In this document: piece after piece, positions 33,140 to 43,941 of the stretch
Layout of the letters: every line of letters begins with the position of its first letter
Numbering within the stretch: the stretch's first letter is position 1
Notes under the pieces: generated by a model
Seen by the model: only the letters and a program-made list of their open reading frames with translations
Databases searched by the model: none
What the model was told of the DNA's origin: nothing
NCBI GenBank assembly: GCA_964447535.1
Contig: CAYUST010000006.1
Location: 1-64,000, forward strand
Origin: CAYUST01 sp964447535
GTDB taxonomy: Bacteria > Patescibacteriota > Gracilibacteria > Absconditabacterales > Absconditicoccaceae
Length of the DNA stretch: 64,000 bases
Direction of reading: 5' to 3'
Made by a program: the position numbers and the translations under genes

Positions 33140-34493
33140 TAGGCTTTTGTGCCGTCAATACCTTTCTAGCTTGTTTATCTAGAGGAAATAATTCTCGCAT
33201 ATTTTTGGATTGATACTGTGTTGCAATCCAACGAAGGTGTTGTATCGTACTCCCCGCACTCAGTTCCATCAGGTAATCTTTGAGATAGATCAAAAAAGCC
33301 TCATAATTGATATATATCACTCATCAGGTCACATGACACATGGGCTGACGACCAGTTTGCGTAAGTGTATGATAAAATTCTGTTTTTTGATATGTATTTT
33401 TGGAAACAAGTTGAGCAACCTTCTCTTTTTTTTCATTAATTTTTTGTGGATCAAACGTGACATCAAAAAATCCTACTTTTCACAGTGAGGGCGTATACAC
33501 TATCATATCTACCCCATACTCTTTGTCATCATAATTGGAGGCACGCTTGACGATCACTTGTTCTCCCAATATATGTTGGAAATAATCCGCTACCAACATT
33601 TCTCTCAATAAAATTGCTCCTTCAAATGGACTTGCACCATATACTTTTTGAACGTCTTGATAATGTTTGTGTTGTTTGATCATAGTTGCGTCCTGCATTC
33701 TATAGCAATAGGACTCTGCGATATGTTGCATCCAGCGATTTGCATAGTCAGGAATATGTGGCGCAATTGCTTCATAAATAGCAGTATTATATTTTCTTTG
33801 CGCATCCGTAAATACCAAAGGACGTTTAGCTAAGACATCAGGATGTAAACGCAACGTTTGTGCTAATTGCATATACACTTGTAATTGTACTCACAATATT
33901 TCTCTCTCTTGTTGTCGTACAAACAAAGGAGGAATCACGCCCAACAACTCCATACTTCTCAAATATCCTGACAGTTCTGCCTCGTTCCTAGGCGGAGGAA
34001 TCAAAGCAATTTGCTCCATGAGATACGCATTAGTCTTGACTGTAGGTGGTATGACCAGACATTTTTGATCTTCTGTCATGAGTGCACCTTTCCCCCACAA
34101 AACTGAAGTAAGCAAAAAAGTATAGAGTGCTTTATCTACTTTGGCTATTTGATTACTCTCCAGATGACCTTCAATTGATTTGCGATACCCATGAGTAGGA
34201 AGCATATTTCTCACCGATGAACGCCAGAGTGCTATGATCGCTTCTCTGTGTTCTTGAATTAGTCCCTGCAAATACGAAGTGGGTGTTGGGTGGGGAAAAT
34301 TCTCTTGTCCTTTGGCAAGCGTATGATAAATACGCTTGGCGGTCTTTTGCGTATATATTTGTGAAGGGAGAGGAAACTGATCACATACTTCCAACAGAGA
34401 ATGCTGTCCAGGAATATGCACATGAGGTGAACTGACCTCATATCCCTGCACTTCATCATTTGCTATCTCATTTGTTGGCTCACGTAGATCCAT
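33132..34493 (-). CDS. protein of unknown function, possible nuclease-like fold
   Basis: 453 aa from ATG 34493 to TAA 33132, with UGA at 33891-33893, 33480-33482 and a doublet near 33320. The first 200 residues are helical and proline-containing. Around residue 320-350, GVDMIVYTPSLGKVGFFDVT has a D...(D/E)xT/K look of PD-(D/E)XK-type folds, but the lysine is not in the usual place, so this is only a suggestion. It ends convergent with pyrG (8-base overlap). Confidence 0.5.
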
Positions 34494-34568
34494 GAAGTAT
34501 CCTGAATAAATGGCTTTTTATAGTCAAATACATCCCTTTGTCAATAGAGAAAAAAGGGAGTTATAATA

Positions 34569-34596
34569 TTGACAAATATAATAATATAATTATAAT
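34569..34596 (+). promoter_or_regulatory. sigma70-type promoter overlapping a possible start codon
   Basis: TTGACA at 34569-34574 and TATAAT at 34591-34596 with a 16-base spacer. The -10 box contains the ATG at 34595. If transcription starts here, that ATG is not in the mRNA, so translation would begin at the ATG at 34628. Confidence 0.55.
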
Positions 34597-34627
34597 GTCT
34601 AAAAGATTTTCCTATTCTTCTCTACCC

Positions 34628-35275
34628 ATGACAAACCCAAATAGCAACCTTCCTCACGAAAGCTACACCAGCGACTACTTGGACTCGATCAAAGCAAGAT
34701 TTCCTGAATTCTCACAACTAACTCGTCAGGAACTCATAGAAACCCTCAAGGCAAATAAAGACAGGAAACCTGGCGAGTATGAGTTTATGGTAAAAGATGC
34801 TTTGGATAAAATAGATGACCAAGCACTGCTCGACTATCCAGATGAGTCATTGTTCACCTATTTGTTTGAGGAGCTGCCACCCGCTACTTCAGAAGAACTA
34901 AGAAAAATAATGACGTGAGTAATTACATGATCAGGGAAGTGAGATATCATCCTAGGATCATGGACTGAGCCTAGGAAAAATGACTTTGATGCCAAGATAT
35001 GAGGTGATGATAACACTGATAACTACAATTTTCTGCACGGCATGCATAAGATCGATATTAGAAGAGACAAACAGAAATGTTTCATGGTCATTCTCCGTGT
35101 AAAGAAAAAGTATCAGCAAGATGCCTATATGAGAGAATACTTTTCAGTGTTTCCAGAACTTATAGAAATACCAGACCAAGGTTCTATGACTCCTAGACGA
35201 ATGATCTACAAAAAAGAACTCACCGTAGCAGAGCTCAAAGAAAGTTTTGCAAAATGTATACCAGCAAATAATTAA
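34628..35275 (+). CDS. acidic/charged protein of unknown function
   Basis: 215 aa from ATG 34628 (or 226 from 34595, which lies inside a -10 box). The N-terminal helical domain (FPEFSQLTRQELIETLKANK, DALDKIDDQ) precedes UGA-coded glycines (four between about 34916 and 35011), then a beta-rich domain (MHKIDIRRDKQKCFMVILRV) and a C-terminal helix. The stop is TAA. It is convergent with the next gene, with only 2 bases between. No family recognised. Confidence 0.5.
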
Positions 35276-35277
35276 AA

Positions 35278-35853
35278 TTACGCAACTCTCATTTTCTCTA
35301 ACAACTCCTGCTGATACGTTGCAAACAACTCTGGTTTGCTGACTTCCACGTAGAGATCCACTTCATTCGAATCAGGATACTCGAAATGAGCTAGCATTTT
35401 TTCCAAGTTCCCCATAAATCACTTCCCATAGAGTGCTTCATCTTTGTGTAATCCTGCCTCGGATGCTCTTTGAAAAATTATTTCTTGGTCTATATTGAGA
35501 TACACCAGAGCGGTCTTCGCTCAAAGCGCTCTAGCACGTGCTCACAGAGATTGTCTCTGCTGTTTGTACATATGACAAGCCGTATGGATGACATGTACCT
35601 TGTTAGCTAACGAATACGAAATCATCTGCTGTACAAAAAATCTTTTCATGTTATCTGTGTAGAGATCCTCAACTTCTGGAGTCTGAAACTCCTTGGTGGC
35701 TTGATACAAATCTGCATAATGCGACTGCGCAAACAAACGCCATTCATCGTTATCCAGTACGATGCTTGATGAAAGTTGTTTTTGTAGCTCGCGACCAAAC
35801 GTCGTTTTTCACGAATGATTCAAACCACACGTCTGGATATATCGAGTCTGCAT
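35278..35853 (-). CDS. P-loop kinase (APS kinase/zeta-like fold)
   Basis: 191 aa. Start ATG 35853. Walker A is CGLNHSGKTTFGREL, whose Gly before Lys is UGA (35809-35811). It continues IVLDNDEWRLF, an Asp-containing strand as in adenylylsulfate and zeta-type kinases. Later there is HVIHTACHMYKQQRQSL (lid region with Arg) and ALVYLNID. Under code 11 the first 40 residues including Walker A are lost. The substrate is unknown. The stop is TAA at 35278. Confidence 0.65.
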
Positions 35854-35874
35854 CAGGTAAGTATGTATAAAGTA

Positions 35875-36468
35875 TTAGTCCATATCAATACGCACCATTC
35901 CCTCTTTATCTGGGCTTCGAAGATACGCGGTATATGTTTCCAAAGTAGGAGCTGTGTAGGGAAGCGCTATTTCAGGTTGTTTGAAAATGACCGTAGTTGC
36001 AAAAGACATCGCACTGATCTCTGCTTTAGCAACACAGCCATCAAGGTTACCAGAGATAATAAGCTTGGGACAAGATAAGCAAGCTGCAAACACCGTTGGT
36101 CCAAAGACCTCCATATTCTTGACCAACACTGCACGTTCATGAAGATCAGGCAGCACATTGCATACATCGTGAAACAATGTTTCATTTCAACTCTCCAAGA
36201 TAATTACTTGCGCGTCAGTCGTCAGGTCATTTGCATCGGTCACATAGATCACCTTCGACTCCTCTCCTGTGATCTGTTCCATAAATTTTTCTCTCGCGCT
36301 AGGATAGGCGGTAAAAAAAAGAATCTTAGCGCCTTGACGAAAGAGATCAGTAACGAGACAGACAGAGAAATGTGATCCTCACGTTTTGTCCCCGTATGCG
36401 ATGAGACACGGCAGATCTGCTGTGCCGAAATGGGCAATTTGATTATTGAGTAAGATGTCGTTTTTCAT
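35875..36468 (-). CDS. putative P-loop-like protein of unknown function
   Basis: 197 aa from Met 36468 to TAA 35875, with two UGA codons (36379-36381 and in ILESGNETLF). AYGDKTGGSHFSVCLV resembles a degenerate P-loop, followed by a strand KILFFTAYPS and VIILES. The pattern is like a RecA-fold ATPase but without a clear GK(T/S). It lies 21 bases upstream of the P-loop kinase, so it is likely co-transcribed. Confidence 0.45.
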
Positions 36469-36504
36469 GTCAGTGAACAAGCAGGAGTAAAAGCAATATG
36501 TATA

Positions 36505-36603
36505 GTCATCCTGAGTAAGAGCGTAGCGAGGACGAAGGATCTCATTAACATCTAGCAAACACGAGATTCTTCCCCTTCGTTGCACTCAGGGTCAGAATGA
36601 CGA
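36505..36603. repeat. dispersed intergenic palindromic repeat (copy 3)
   Basis: An inverted pair: GTCATCCTGAGTAAGAGCGT with AGCGAGGACGAAGGATCTC on one side, and GAGATTCTTCCCCTTCG with ACTCAGGGTCAGAATGAC on the other. A complete type A element. Confidence 0.75.
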
Positions 36604-36605
36604 CA

Positions 36606-38342
36606 TTAGAATCCACTCTGCAACTCAACCATCTTGTAATACTCTCCTTGCAAAGCAACAAGTTCATTGTGTGTTCCTCTTTCGATCACTTTGCCTTCAT
36701 CGATATACAAAATTTCATCTGCATTCTTCACGGTTTGCAATCTATGTGCGACTATCAATACGGTTTTTCCTTCAAACAAATTATTGAGCGCTATGGTCAC
36801 TTGCTCTTCGTTGTAACTATCGAGTGCAGAGGTCGGCTCATCAAGCAAAATAATATTAGGATTTTTGAGCATAATCTTGGCAATCGCTAAGCGCTGTTTT
36901 TGTCCACCACTCAGTCTCACTCAACGTTCACCAATCTCCGTGTTCAATCATTTTGACAACTCATATATCCATTCGCATTTTGCAAGTTTGATCACGGTAT
37001 CAAGGTCAGCACTTTCTCAGGCGTCAGTAGCCATACCATATTCCAAGTTTTCCCTAATCGTCCCATCAAACACACTCGGATCTTGGGTCAGATAGCCAAC
37101 ATGACGATAATATGAAAGCAAATGGATTTCAGACAACGACTGTCCATCGATCAAGATGGCACCGTCTGTAGGTTGCAGATACCCTGCTATCAATTTGATC
37201 AAGGTACTCTTACCACCTCATGAAGGTCCTACAAGTGCTGTTTTTTTCTTACCAGGCAAAGTGATGTCCAATGCAGCAATCTGACTCTTTCAGATACTAT
37301 ATCCAAACGTCAAACCATCGAGGACAATATTACCATGCGTAAATTGAAATTGTTCTCCCGTGTTGAGATTTTTGGCATAGGTAAACTTATCAAACGTATC
37401 TCGCATTTTTTCAATGTGCACAAGATGATCAGATATCTTTCTCCCAATCAATGTCAGATCACTTACCATACTGACCAAAATTCACGTCAAAGTGAGCATC
37501 AACACAAAATCTGCTAATGTCGCAGTAGATACTAATATACCATATCCAACGAAACCAATGAGTAATGCTCTGAATATATTGATGAAAAAAAGCGACCCAT
37601 CATATCCTACTGCTTGTCGAAACTTCTCTTTGTATCTAAATTGCAACGCCTCATTTGCATATGCTTTATATTTTTCAATTTCAGATCAAACTCTATTATT
37701 CTGCAATATTTCCACTTTGGACATGACTTGTCTGACTAAATTTCTCTCCATTTCCACATACACATTTTTCATATTTCTTCTTCGAAAACCTGACTTATGA
37801 GCAAAAACAGTTATTCGATAAAAAATAAAAATGAGTACTATGATAACTTCAAGTAAAAATACTTGCGACTTACTCGCTATTATGATCAAAGAAATCAAAA
37901 TAGTAAAGATCACTTTCAAGTAATCCCAAAATGCCTCTGCCAGCATGGCAGACCATGCAAAGATCCCTCATTTGAGAATACCGGTAATTCTTCAGGTACC
38001 AATCTTTTCAGTGATGGTACTCTCTGCATAAAAAAACTTCGTTATATACTTACTGTATATATACACATCTGCATCTCTAACTGCATTGAAAAAATGTTTT
38101 CTATCAAACAGTCTAATGCACAACCACGTAATAGCTGTTGCACACAAGATACCAATCCACCAAAAGAACATCTCCATATCCTTGGCTTCCAAAGCGATGG
38201 TCATCTGCTGAAAATACCGTGCATAAGATATCGCATGTAATGCTCCAAGTAATGCAATAATACCACAGGCAATGAAGTGTTTGGGTTTGTGTCGTACAGG
38301 CGAAAAAAATCTTTTTAGAAGCTCACGTTTGGTCATTCTCAA
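36606..38342 (-). CDS. ABC exporter, permease-ATPase fusion
   Basis: 578 aa from ATG 38342 (or 38336). The N-terminal domain has about six membrane helices (for example HFIACGIIALLGALHAI, FLLEVIIVLIFIFYRIT). The C-terminal ATPase has Walker A VGPSGGGKST with one Gly as UGA (37218-37220), Q-loop LTQDPSVFDGT, signature RLSGGQKQR, Walker B IILLDEPTSALD and the switch His in IVAHR. Homodimeric lipid/drug/peptide exporter class (MsbA/MDR-type); the substrate is unknown. About seven UGA codons. It starts 24 bases after the amidase gene stop, so an operon is likely. Confidence 0.92.
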
Positions 38343-38366
38343 CTCTTCAAATAAAAATACGGACTT

Positions 38367-40541
38367 CTATTTACTAAACGTGATCCCTGGATAATAATAC
38401 TGCAAAATCTGTTTGTACGGGACACCTTTGACTGCCAATTTCTGTGCTCATTTTCCACTGAGTCCTACCCCATGTCCTTCGAAATCAGCTCAGGCACATG
38501 TATCTACATCCACCACGGAAGTCAACCAAGGTGTATCCGTCCGTCCGAATTTCTCAAGTCCAGATCGTGTGAATCCTGCTGAACAATGAAAGTACGGCAA
38601 AATAGGCAAATACCCACGATAGGTAATGAACTCGTCTTGCGTCTTCTGTACTACTTCTTGTCGCAAGTGACCATAGTCTTCTCGTGCTGCACCGACATAC
38701 TTTTGGAAGATTCTTGGATCATCTACCGCACTGTATGAAGCTCACGCGGGGATACTTGGATGTGGATTCTTACCGGTCATATAAAACAATGCATACCCTT
38801 TGACCAAGAGCGCCATCGCTGTGAGTTTCTCTCTGTGTTGAGCTTCGCTCGTTTCCCCAATACCTGCCATATAGTCATCGAAAGGAAGTGTGTTGACGAC
38901 AATATATCTGTCTATCATCCCATAGTCGAGATGTTTATACGTTCCTTTCTCAATAGTAATGCTTCCTCTGAAGCGGTTTTGTGCGCCACCGCCGCCAGTC
39001 CTGTCGTAGTTGCTGACCTCGATCGGCTCACGGCTACTCAACGTGATAGACTTCGTAGGATATTTTTTGAGATCGATGAAGGCGAAGAGTTGATCATTGG
39101 TTTTGTCTTCGACCACGTTGATAAATCATGCATTGGAAATACTATGTCCATCGATGATCACATTACATCCATCAGTACAGGCCATCTCCCACGTATCATA
39201 CAACACTGTGAGATCATACAGCAAGACAGAAATATCTCCTTGCATCAGTGATTTTGCTTGCTCAGTAGTGATATGCTCTTGTACTTTTTCTAGATTTTTC
39301 TCGAAGCTTGGACGTGAGAAGGTGCGGATATATTCTGCTTTTCTTTCGATTAACAACCCCTTGATATCATCTTGCCAGACCATCGGAATATCCAGCAGGT
39401 AATGCGTAGTTCCAGCAGAGACTACCACATATTTGACGCCACTACTCTTGTCATGATCACGTTGCACGTGCATGGTCACTCCTCAGGGTCTGGATGTGCA
39501 CTCATCGATAATAATATGTTGATCTGCACTCACACACTTCACCTCACCTGCGATAGGCATATCAATATCTATCCAGCCCGCATCACGATCAAAATAGGCA
39601 GTTGTATCCACCGTCAATGTTTTGAGATTACTCAAGTTGAGTTTGCCTGCTTGTTTGAAATAGGTAAGCAAGGCTGCTACCTCGCCTTTGATCTTGGGGA
39701 TCTGTTTATAGACATTATCTCAGGGACAAGCCGTATTTTTGGTGTCTTGATGTCACACGATACTATCATGATTTCCCACTAAGATATAGGGATCATAGTC
39801 TACAGCCGTGAAATAAGGCTGGTGCTTGTATGGGTCGATATCATATTTCCACGCCAAGACCGTCAACAAGCGCGTCAAACTACGCATCATCGCAGGTGTA
39901 GGTTCCTCCACATCAAAATTTCCCATCAAAGCAATACCCACCGTAGCGTTGTTGTTGTAGTCTGCATGCGCAGCTATCACGCCATCTCCTCCAGCTCTAC
40001 CTTCATACACGACCCCAAACGGATCTATCAAAAAATTGTATCAGATATCACCTCGTCCATGCTGATGTGCATGGTATTTATAAATATCATACACGCCACT
40101 CAGTGCTTCCTCAGGTGTGGTATAACGCTGACTACCTGCCGTATGATGAATGATCAGTTTGGTTTTTTTATTTTTTATCCCTTGTGCCCATCGTAGGTCG
40201 TGCCCGTCTTCTGCGAGAATCTCTTCATCTACGTTTCGATCATCGGGGTAGTTTGCCAAAAAGAATGCTTTTCTTTTTTCTTTGAGTTCATTCGAGACCT
40301 TTCTGGCTGCGAACTTGCCTCCTCTATCGACACCAATTCCCTCAAGCCGGGCTTTGAAGTTTTCGTTATCTGCTATCGCCCAATCATAAAAACCACTGTC
40401 TGCTCGCTTTCGACTTTCATCAGCTCCTCGCTCTGCACGCGTCACGATATCTATCCCCGGCAATTCCCATGCTCTCGCATCTACGAAATTGAGGAATCCT
40501 ATATGCAAACTCACTATTGCCACCCATAAGATCTTTTTCAT
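38367..40541 (-). CDS. N-acetylmuramoyl-L-alanine amidase fused to a SpoIID domain
   Basis: 724 aa with signal peptide MKKILWVAIVSLHIGFLNFVDA. The Amidase_2/PGRP domain (about 125-290) has KLIIHHTAG, YEGRAGGDGVIAAH, VGNHDSIVGH and NTACPG, giving the zinc ligands; the CPG glycine is UGA. The C-terminal half (about 400-724) is a SpoIID/LytB-like domain (GSITIEKGTYKHLDYG, YIVVNTLPFDDYMAGIGE, ending GHGVGLSGKGAQKLA). Known SpoIID proteins cut glycan strands whose stem peptides amidases have removed, so one chain carries both steps. About eight UGA codons. The stop is TAG. Confidence 0.88.
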
Positions 40542-40659
40542 ACGATGTTGATATGGTAAAGTTACTTTTGTAGGGCAATAATAGCAAAAGATAGACTGAT
40601 TGCAAGCCACTGGCTTTGTGTTGGCATTTACAGTAAAAAGGAGTATAAGAGTCGCAACG

Positions 40660-40772
40660 AGTGTTCCCCCACGTTTGCTCTCCCCTTCAGAAGGGGAGGT
40701 GCCCGAAGGGCGGAGGGGTAATCCCCCGTCTCGCTTCGCTCGCCACCCCCTTTCGAAAAGGGGGAGCACAGG
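40660..40772. repeat. dispersed intergenic palindromic repeat (copy 4)
   Basis: Contains CTCCCCTTCAGAAGGGGAG, GAAGGGCGGAGGGGTAATCC, CTCGCTTCGCTCGCC and the palindrome CCCCCTTTCGAAAAGGGGG. Sits directly before the dnaE PHP fragment. Confidence 0.75.
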
Positions 40773-40798
40773 TGATCTCTTAATTCTCACTTCTCCCC

Positions 40799-41737
40799 AT
40801 GTCCTTCGTCCATCTTCAAGTCCATAGCCACTACTCGCTCCTCGAGGCGATTGGCACACCAGCACATCTTGCCAAACAAGCCCATGCCCTTGGTATGGAT
40901 ACGTTGGCGTTGACCGATTACAACGGACTCTATGGCGCTATCGAGTTTATCAAAGCCTGCAAAAAGGAAAATATCACACCACTCATTGGTGTAGAACTCG
41001 GACTCGTCCATGACAGAACCAACAAACCCAAAGGCGAACAAGCAGGCACGATCGTGCTCCTCGCCTCCTCACTCACGGGCTATCAACATCTGCTCAAACT
41101 CGTCTCTGAAGCGCATCTGACAGGATTTCACGGCATGCCGAGGATAGATTTTTCGTTACTCACGCAGTGGGGCGAATGACTCATTTGCTTACTCGGTGGA
41201 CCAGATTCATGGATCGGCAAACAACTTGCTCTCGGTGAACCCAAGGACAAAATACACGAACAAATCAGCTATCTCCAACAACTCGTCGGACAAGACAACG
41301 TCATCCTCACCTATCTCGTCCAATCATACACTACTCTACGCGGACTCCAATCGCTCAACACTACGCTCATGGACTGCGCAAAAAATCGATCACTCCAGAT
41401 TCTCCCTGTCTCCAATGTCCACTACGTCCACGCAGATGACAAAGACATCTACGAAGTCGCCCTCGCAATCAAAGATGGCAAACGCATGTTCGACGCTGAC
41501 AGAAGAACCAGACCCGGACAACGACATCTCATGAGCGAAGCAGAGATCAAAACCATCCTGCTCTCGCACGGCATAGACGAAACTCGTGCCACCGAGCTCT
41601 GTGATGCTACCACCACCCTCGCCTCACGCATCGATCTCGATATCCCGCTCGGCAAAGCCCTCTTCCCCTCCTACGAACCCGATGCAGAAATGCATGCGTT
41701 GTATGAGAAGTGGCAGGAGAAATTGGTGGTGGAGTAG
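40799..41737 (+). CDS. stand-alone PHP domain of DNA polymerase III alpha (truncated dnaE)
   Basis: 312 aa, about one quarter of a normal DnaE. The PHP domain reads VHLQVHSHYSLLEAIGTP, LALTDYNGLYGAIEF, TPLIGVELGL; the DHG metal motif is DYN, so metal binding is reduced. RHLMSEAEIKTIL corresponds to the link before the polymerase core, but the frame ends at TAG 41735 before any polymerase motif. One UGA. Next comes an AT-rich AbiU2-like gene. It is either a remnant cut by insertion or a separate small protein. A full dnaE must lie elsewhere. Confidence 0.8.
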
Positions 41738-41757
41738 ATTTAGTTCAAAAACATCTT

Positions 41758-42360
41758 ATGCTTTCTAAGGAAATACTTAATCAGTTCACAAGAAATGCCA
41801 ATAGATGACGAAATCAATTTTGTGTCCGGAAGTATGCGAATATCGATTTTGCATTATATCAATCGAAATTTAACTCTGTAGCAAAAAAATGACTATACAA
41901 TGACCAAGAAGCAATACAAAATAGTTGTGAATACAAAAACTTCTGGGGAGTAGTTATACCAACATTACAGCACTGACGAGTATTGTCTATCGCAAGGTTA
42001 ACAGATCCATCTTGCCATAATGGAGATACTACTAAACCAAATCTATCCGTAAAGTATATTATGGAACAGTTAGATGATGAAAACACTAAATCTTATATTC
42101 AGAATATGTTAGATCAACAAGCGAACTTTATCAACTCGGTTAGGGTATATCGCAAAAAGGTTCTTGCACATAATGGCTTTGGAGAAGAGACATATAAAAT
42201 CCCAACAGGCATTGAGGTGTTCTTTGAAAGTTTGAATAATATGGTGATTGAAATAAAAAAATGACATCCATCTTTAAGTGATTGTAATGGACTCAACTTG
42301 GATTTTTCAGAAAAGCTATCTGAGGCTGGTGTCCAGGATATCTTTAATAAGATAAAATAG
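41758..42360 (+). CDS. AbiU2/HEPN-like protein
   Basis: 200 aa. ATG 41758 and TAG 42358-42360. Visible pattern: VLSIARLTD, then VRVYRKKVLAHNGF (R-K-x2-x-A-H as in the HEPN/AbiU2 family), then GIEVFFESLNNMV. Four glycines are UGA and CGA/CGG codons near the N-terminus are probably Trp. It lies 20 bases after the truncated dnaE. AbiU-type proteins are linked to phage abortive infection, but the match is by motif pattern only. Confidence 0.55.
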
Positions 42361-42367
42361 ATTGTGA

Positions 42368-42373
42368 TATAAT
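42368..42373 (+). promoter_or_regulatory. extended -10 promoter of csaA
   Basis: TGATATAAT, an extended -10 box, 19 bases before the csaA ATG. No clear -35 box. Confidence 0.5.
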
Positions 42374-42392
42374 TTTTACACTCCCTCCCCCC

Positions 42393-42725
42393 ATGATCAC
42401 CTTTGATGACTTCCAAAAAATAGATATACGCGTTGGCAAAATCCTAGAGGCGGAAGCATTTCCTGAAGCGAAAAAGCCTTCGTATAGACTGAAAATAGAT
42501 CTAGGGACGGAGATAGGGATCAAGAAATCCTGTGCACAGCTCACAGCGAACTATACTCTCGATGAATTGATCGGTAAACATGTCCTGTGTGTCGTGAACT
42601 TCCCTCACCGTCAAATCGGCCCTGCACTCTCTGAGGTGTTGACTCTGGGCGTCCCTGATGAGGCCAACGAACCTGTCTTGATAACACCTGACCAAAACGT
42701 ACCATTGGGTGGTCGTTTATATTAA
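42393..42725 (+). CDS. csaA: CsaA-type tRNA-binding domain protein
   Basis: 110 aa, the family length. EMAP-like OB fold with FQKIDIRVGKILEAEAFP, KIDLGTEIGIKKSCAQLTAN and the end GVPDEANEPVLITPD. Binds structured RNA or acts as a protein chaperone. It may also stand in for the tRNA-binding domain missing from the MetRS at 25.9 kb. No UGA. The stop is TAA. Start ATG 42393 follows an extended -10 box. Confidence 0.92.
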   Translation: MITFDDFQKIDIRVGKILEAEAFPEAKKPSYRLKIDLGTEIGIKKSCAQLTANYTLDELIGKHVLCVVNFPHRQIGPALSEVLTLGVPDEANEPVLITPDQNVPLGGRLY

Positions 42726-42753
42726 TCTTGGTTGTTTTATTCTTGTGCATACT

Positions 42754-43302
42754 ATGCAAACCGTGCTCACCTACTTTGTCCATTGAACCACAAATGACAA
42801 TCTCAATGGGATTTCTTCAGGTTGGTATGATGCAGCACTTTCGGAACTAGGGAAACAACAATCCAGGGAACTCAAAACACTTACCCAAGAAAAAACATTT
42901 GATGTGATATTTTCCTCTGATCTGCAAAGAGCTTCTGAATCAGCACACATCACTCGATGAGCAGATTCTATCCCCATATTGCTTGATGCAAGACTGAGAG
43001 AATGTAATTATGGTGATTTCAATGCGCAACCTTCTGCCATCGTAGAACCACTCCAAGAAAAACACCTATATGAACAATTCCCAAACGGTGAAAGTTATGA
43101 ACAAGTAAAAGCAAGAGTTGCCGATTTTGTAGCATTTTTACAAAAGGAATATGCAGGCAAACGTATTGCTGTAGTCGCACACAAGGCGCCACAATTGGCT
43201 CTAGATGTCTTGTTGTCCGGGAAAACGCGAGAGCAAGCTTTTGCAGAAGATCGAAGACTTACTAAGGCCCGACAACCTGGTCGAACGTATATCATCAATT
43301 AA
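42754..43302 (+). CDS. histidine phosphatase family protein
   Basis: 182 aa. Phosphoglycerate mutase-like fold: TYFVHGTTNDNLNGISSGWYDAALSELG, LRECNYGDFNAQP and VVAHKAPQLA. The catalytic His of the RHG motif is present but the usual Arg is Val (VHG), and the Gly of the motif is UGA. UGA is also used after ITR. Whether it is still an active phosphatase is unclear. The stop is TAA. Tightly packed between csaA and the HD-domain gene. Confidence 0.8.
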
Positions 43303-43324
43303 TTCTTTCACTCTTCTCACGCTT

Positions 43325-43876
43325 ATGACTTCCAATATGCCTTATCTCCCCCTCCACACTCTCCTCTCCCTCATCGACGCTCCCAACAAAGAGTGTTGCG
43401 AAAAACTCTACGCGGACAACCAAGTAATGTTCGACACCGCTGCAGGATCCAAGACCAAGCATCAAGCATGGGAAGGAGGCTATGTGGATCATGTCAGAGA
43501 TATTATGAATATTGCGGTGAGATTGTATGCGGAGCTCAGTAGTTTGAGACCACTGCCGTTTTCACTGTCAGATAGTTTGCTGATACTCTTTTTGCATGAC
43601 TTAGAGAAACCTTGGAAGTATGCGGGAAGTGACGAGCAGAAACAAGAAGTAGCCAGTTTCGCTGACTACCAAGACTTCGTAAAACATAAAATTAATGAGT
43701 ATGGTTTCGAACTAACTGATGACCATTTGAATGCACTCACATACGTCCATGGAGAAGGTGATGACTATGATCCCCACGTCAGAGTCCAATGACCACTCGC
43801 TGCGTTTGTACATATATGTGATACTATCAGCGCAAGGATCTGGTTTGATTATCCGAAAGAAACAGGGAAACGGTAA
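43325..43876 (+). CDS. HD-domain protein
   Basis: 183 aa. H...HD pattern: HQAWEGGYVDHVRDIMNIAV and then LLILFLHDLEKPWKY. The conserved HD pair suggests metal-dependent phosphohydrolase activity. The start MTSNMPYLPL at 43325 follows the previous stop by 22 bases; an earlier start would overlap it. One UGA after VRVQ. The stop is TAA. The substrate is unknown. Confidence 0.75.
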
Positions 43877-43941
43877 TACAACTTGTTTTTTATTGTCCTA
43901 CATATACTGTTAGGCTAACTTTTTAGTATATTCGTATATAT

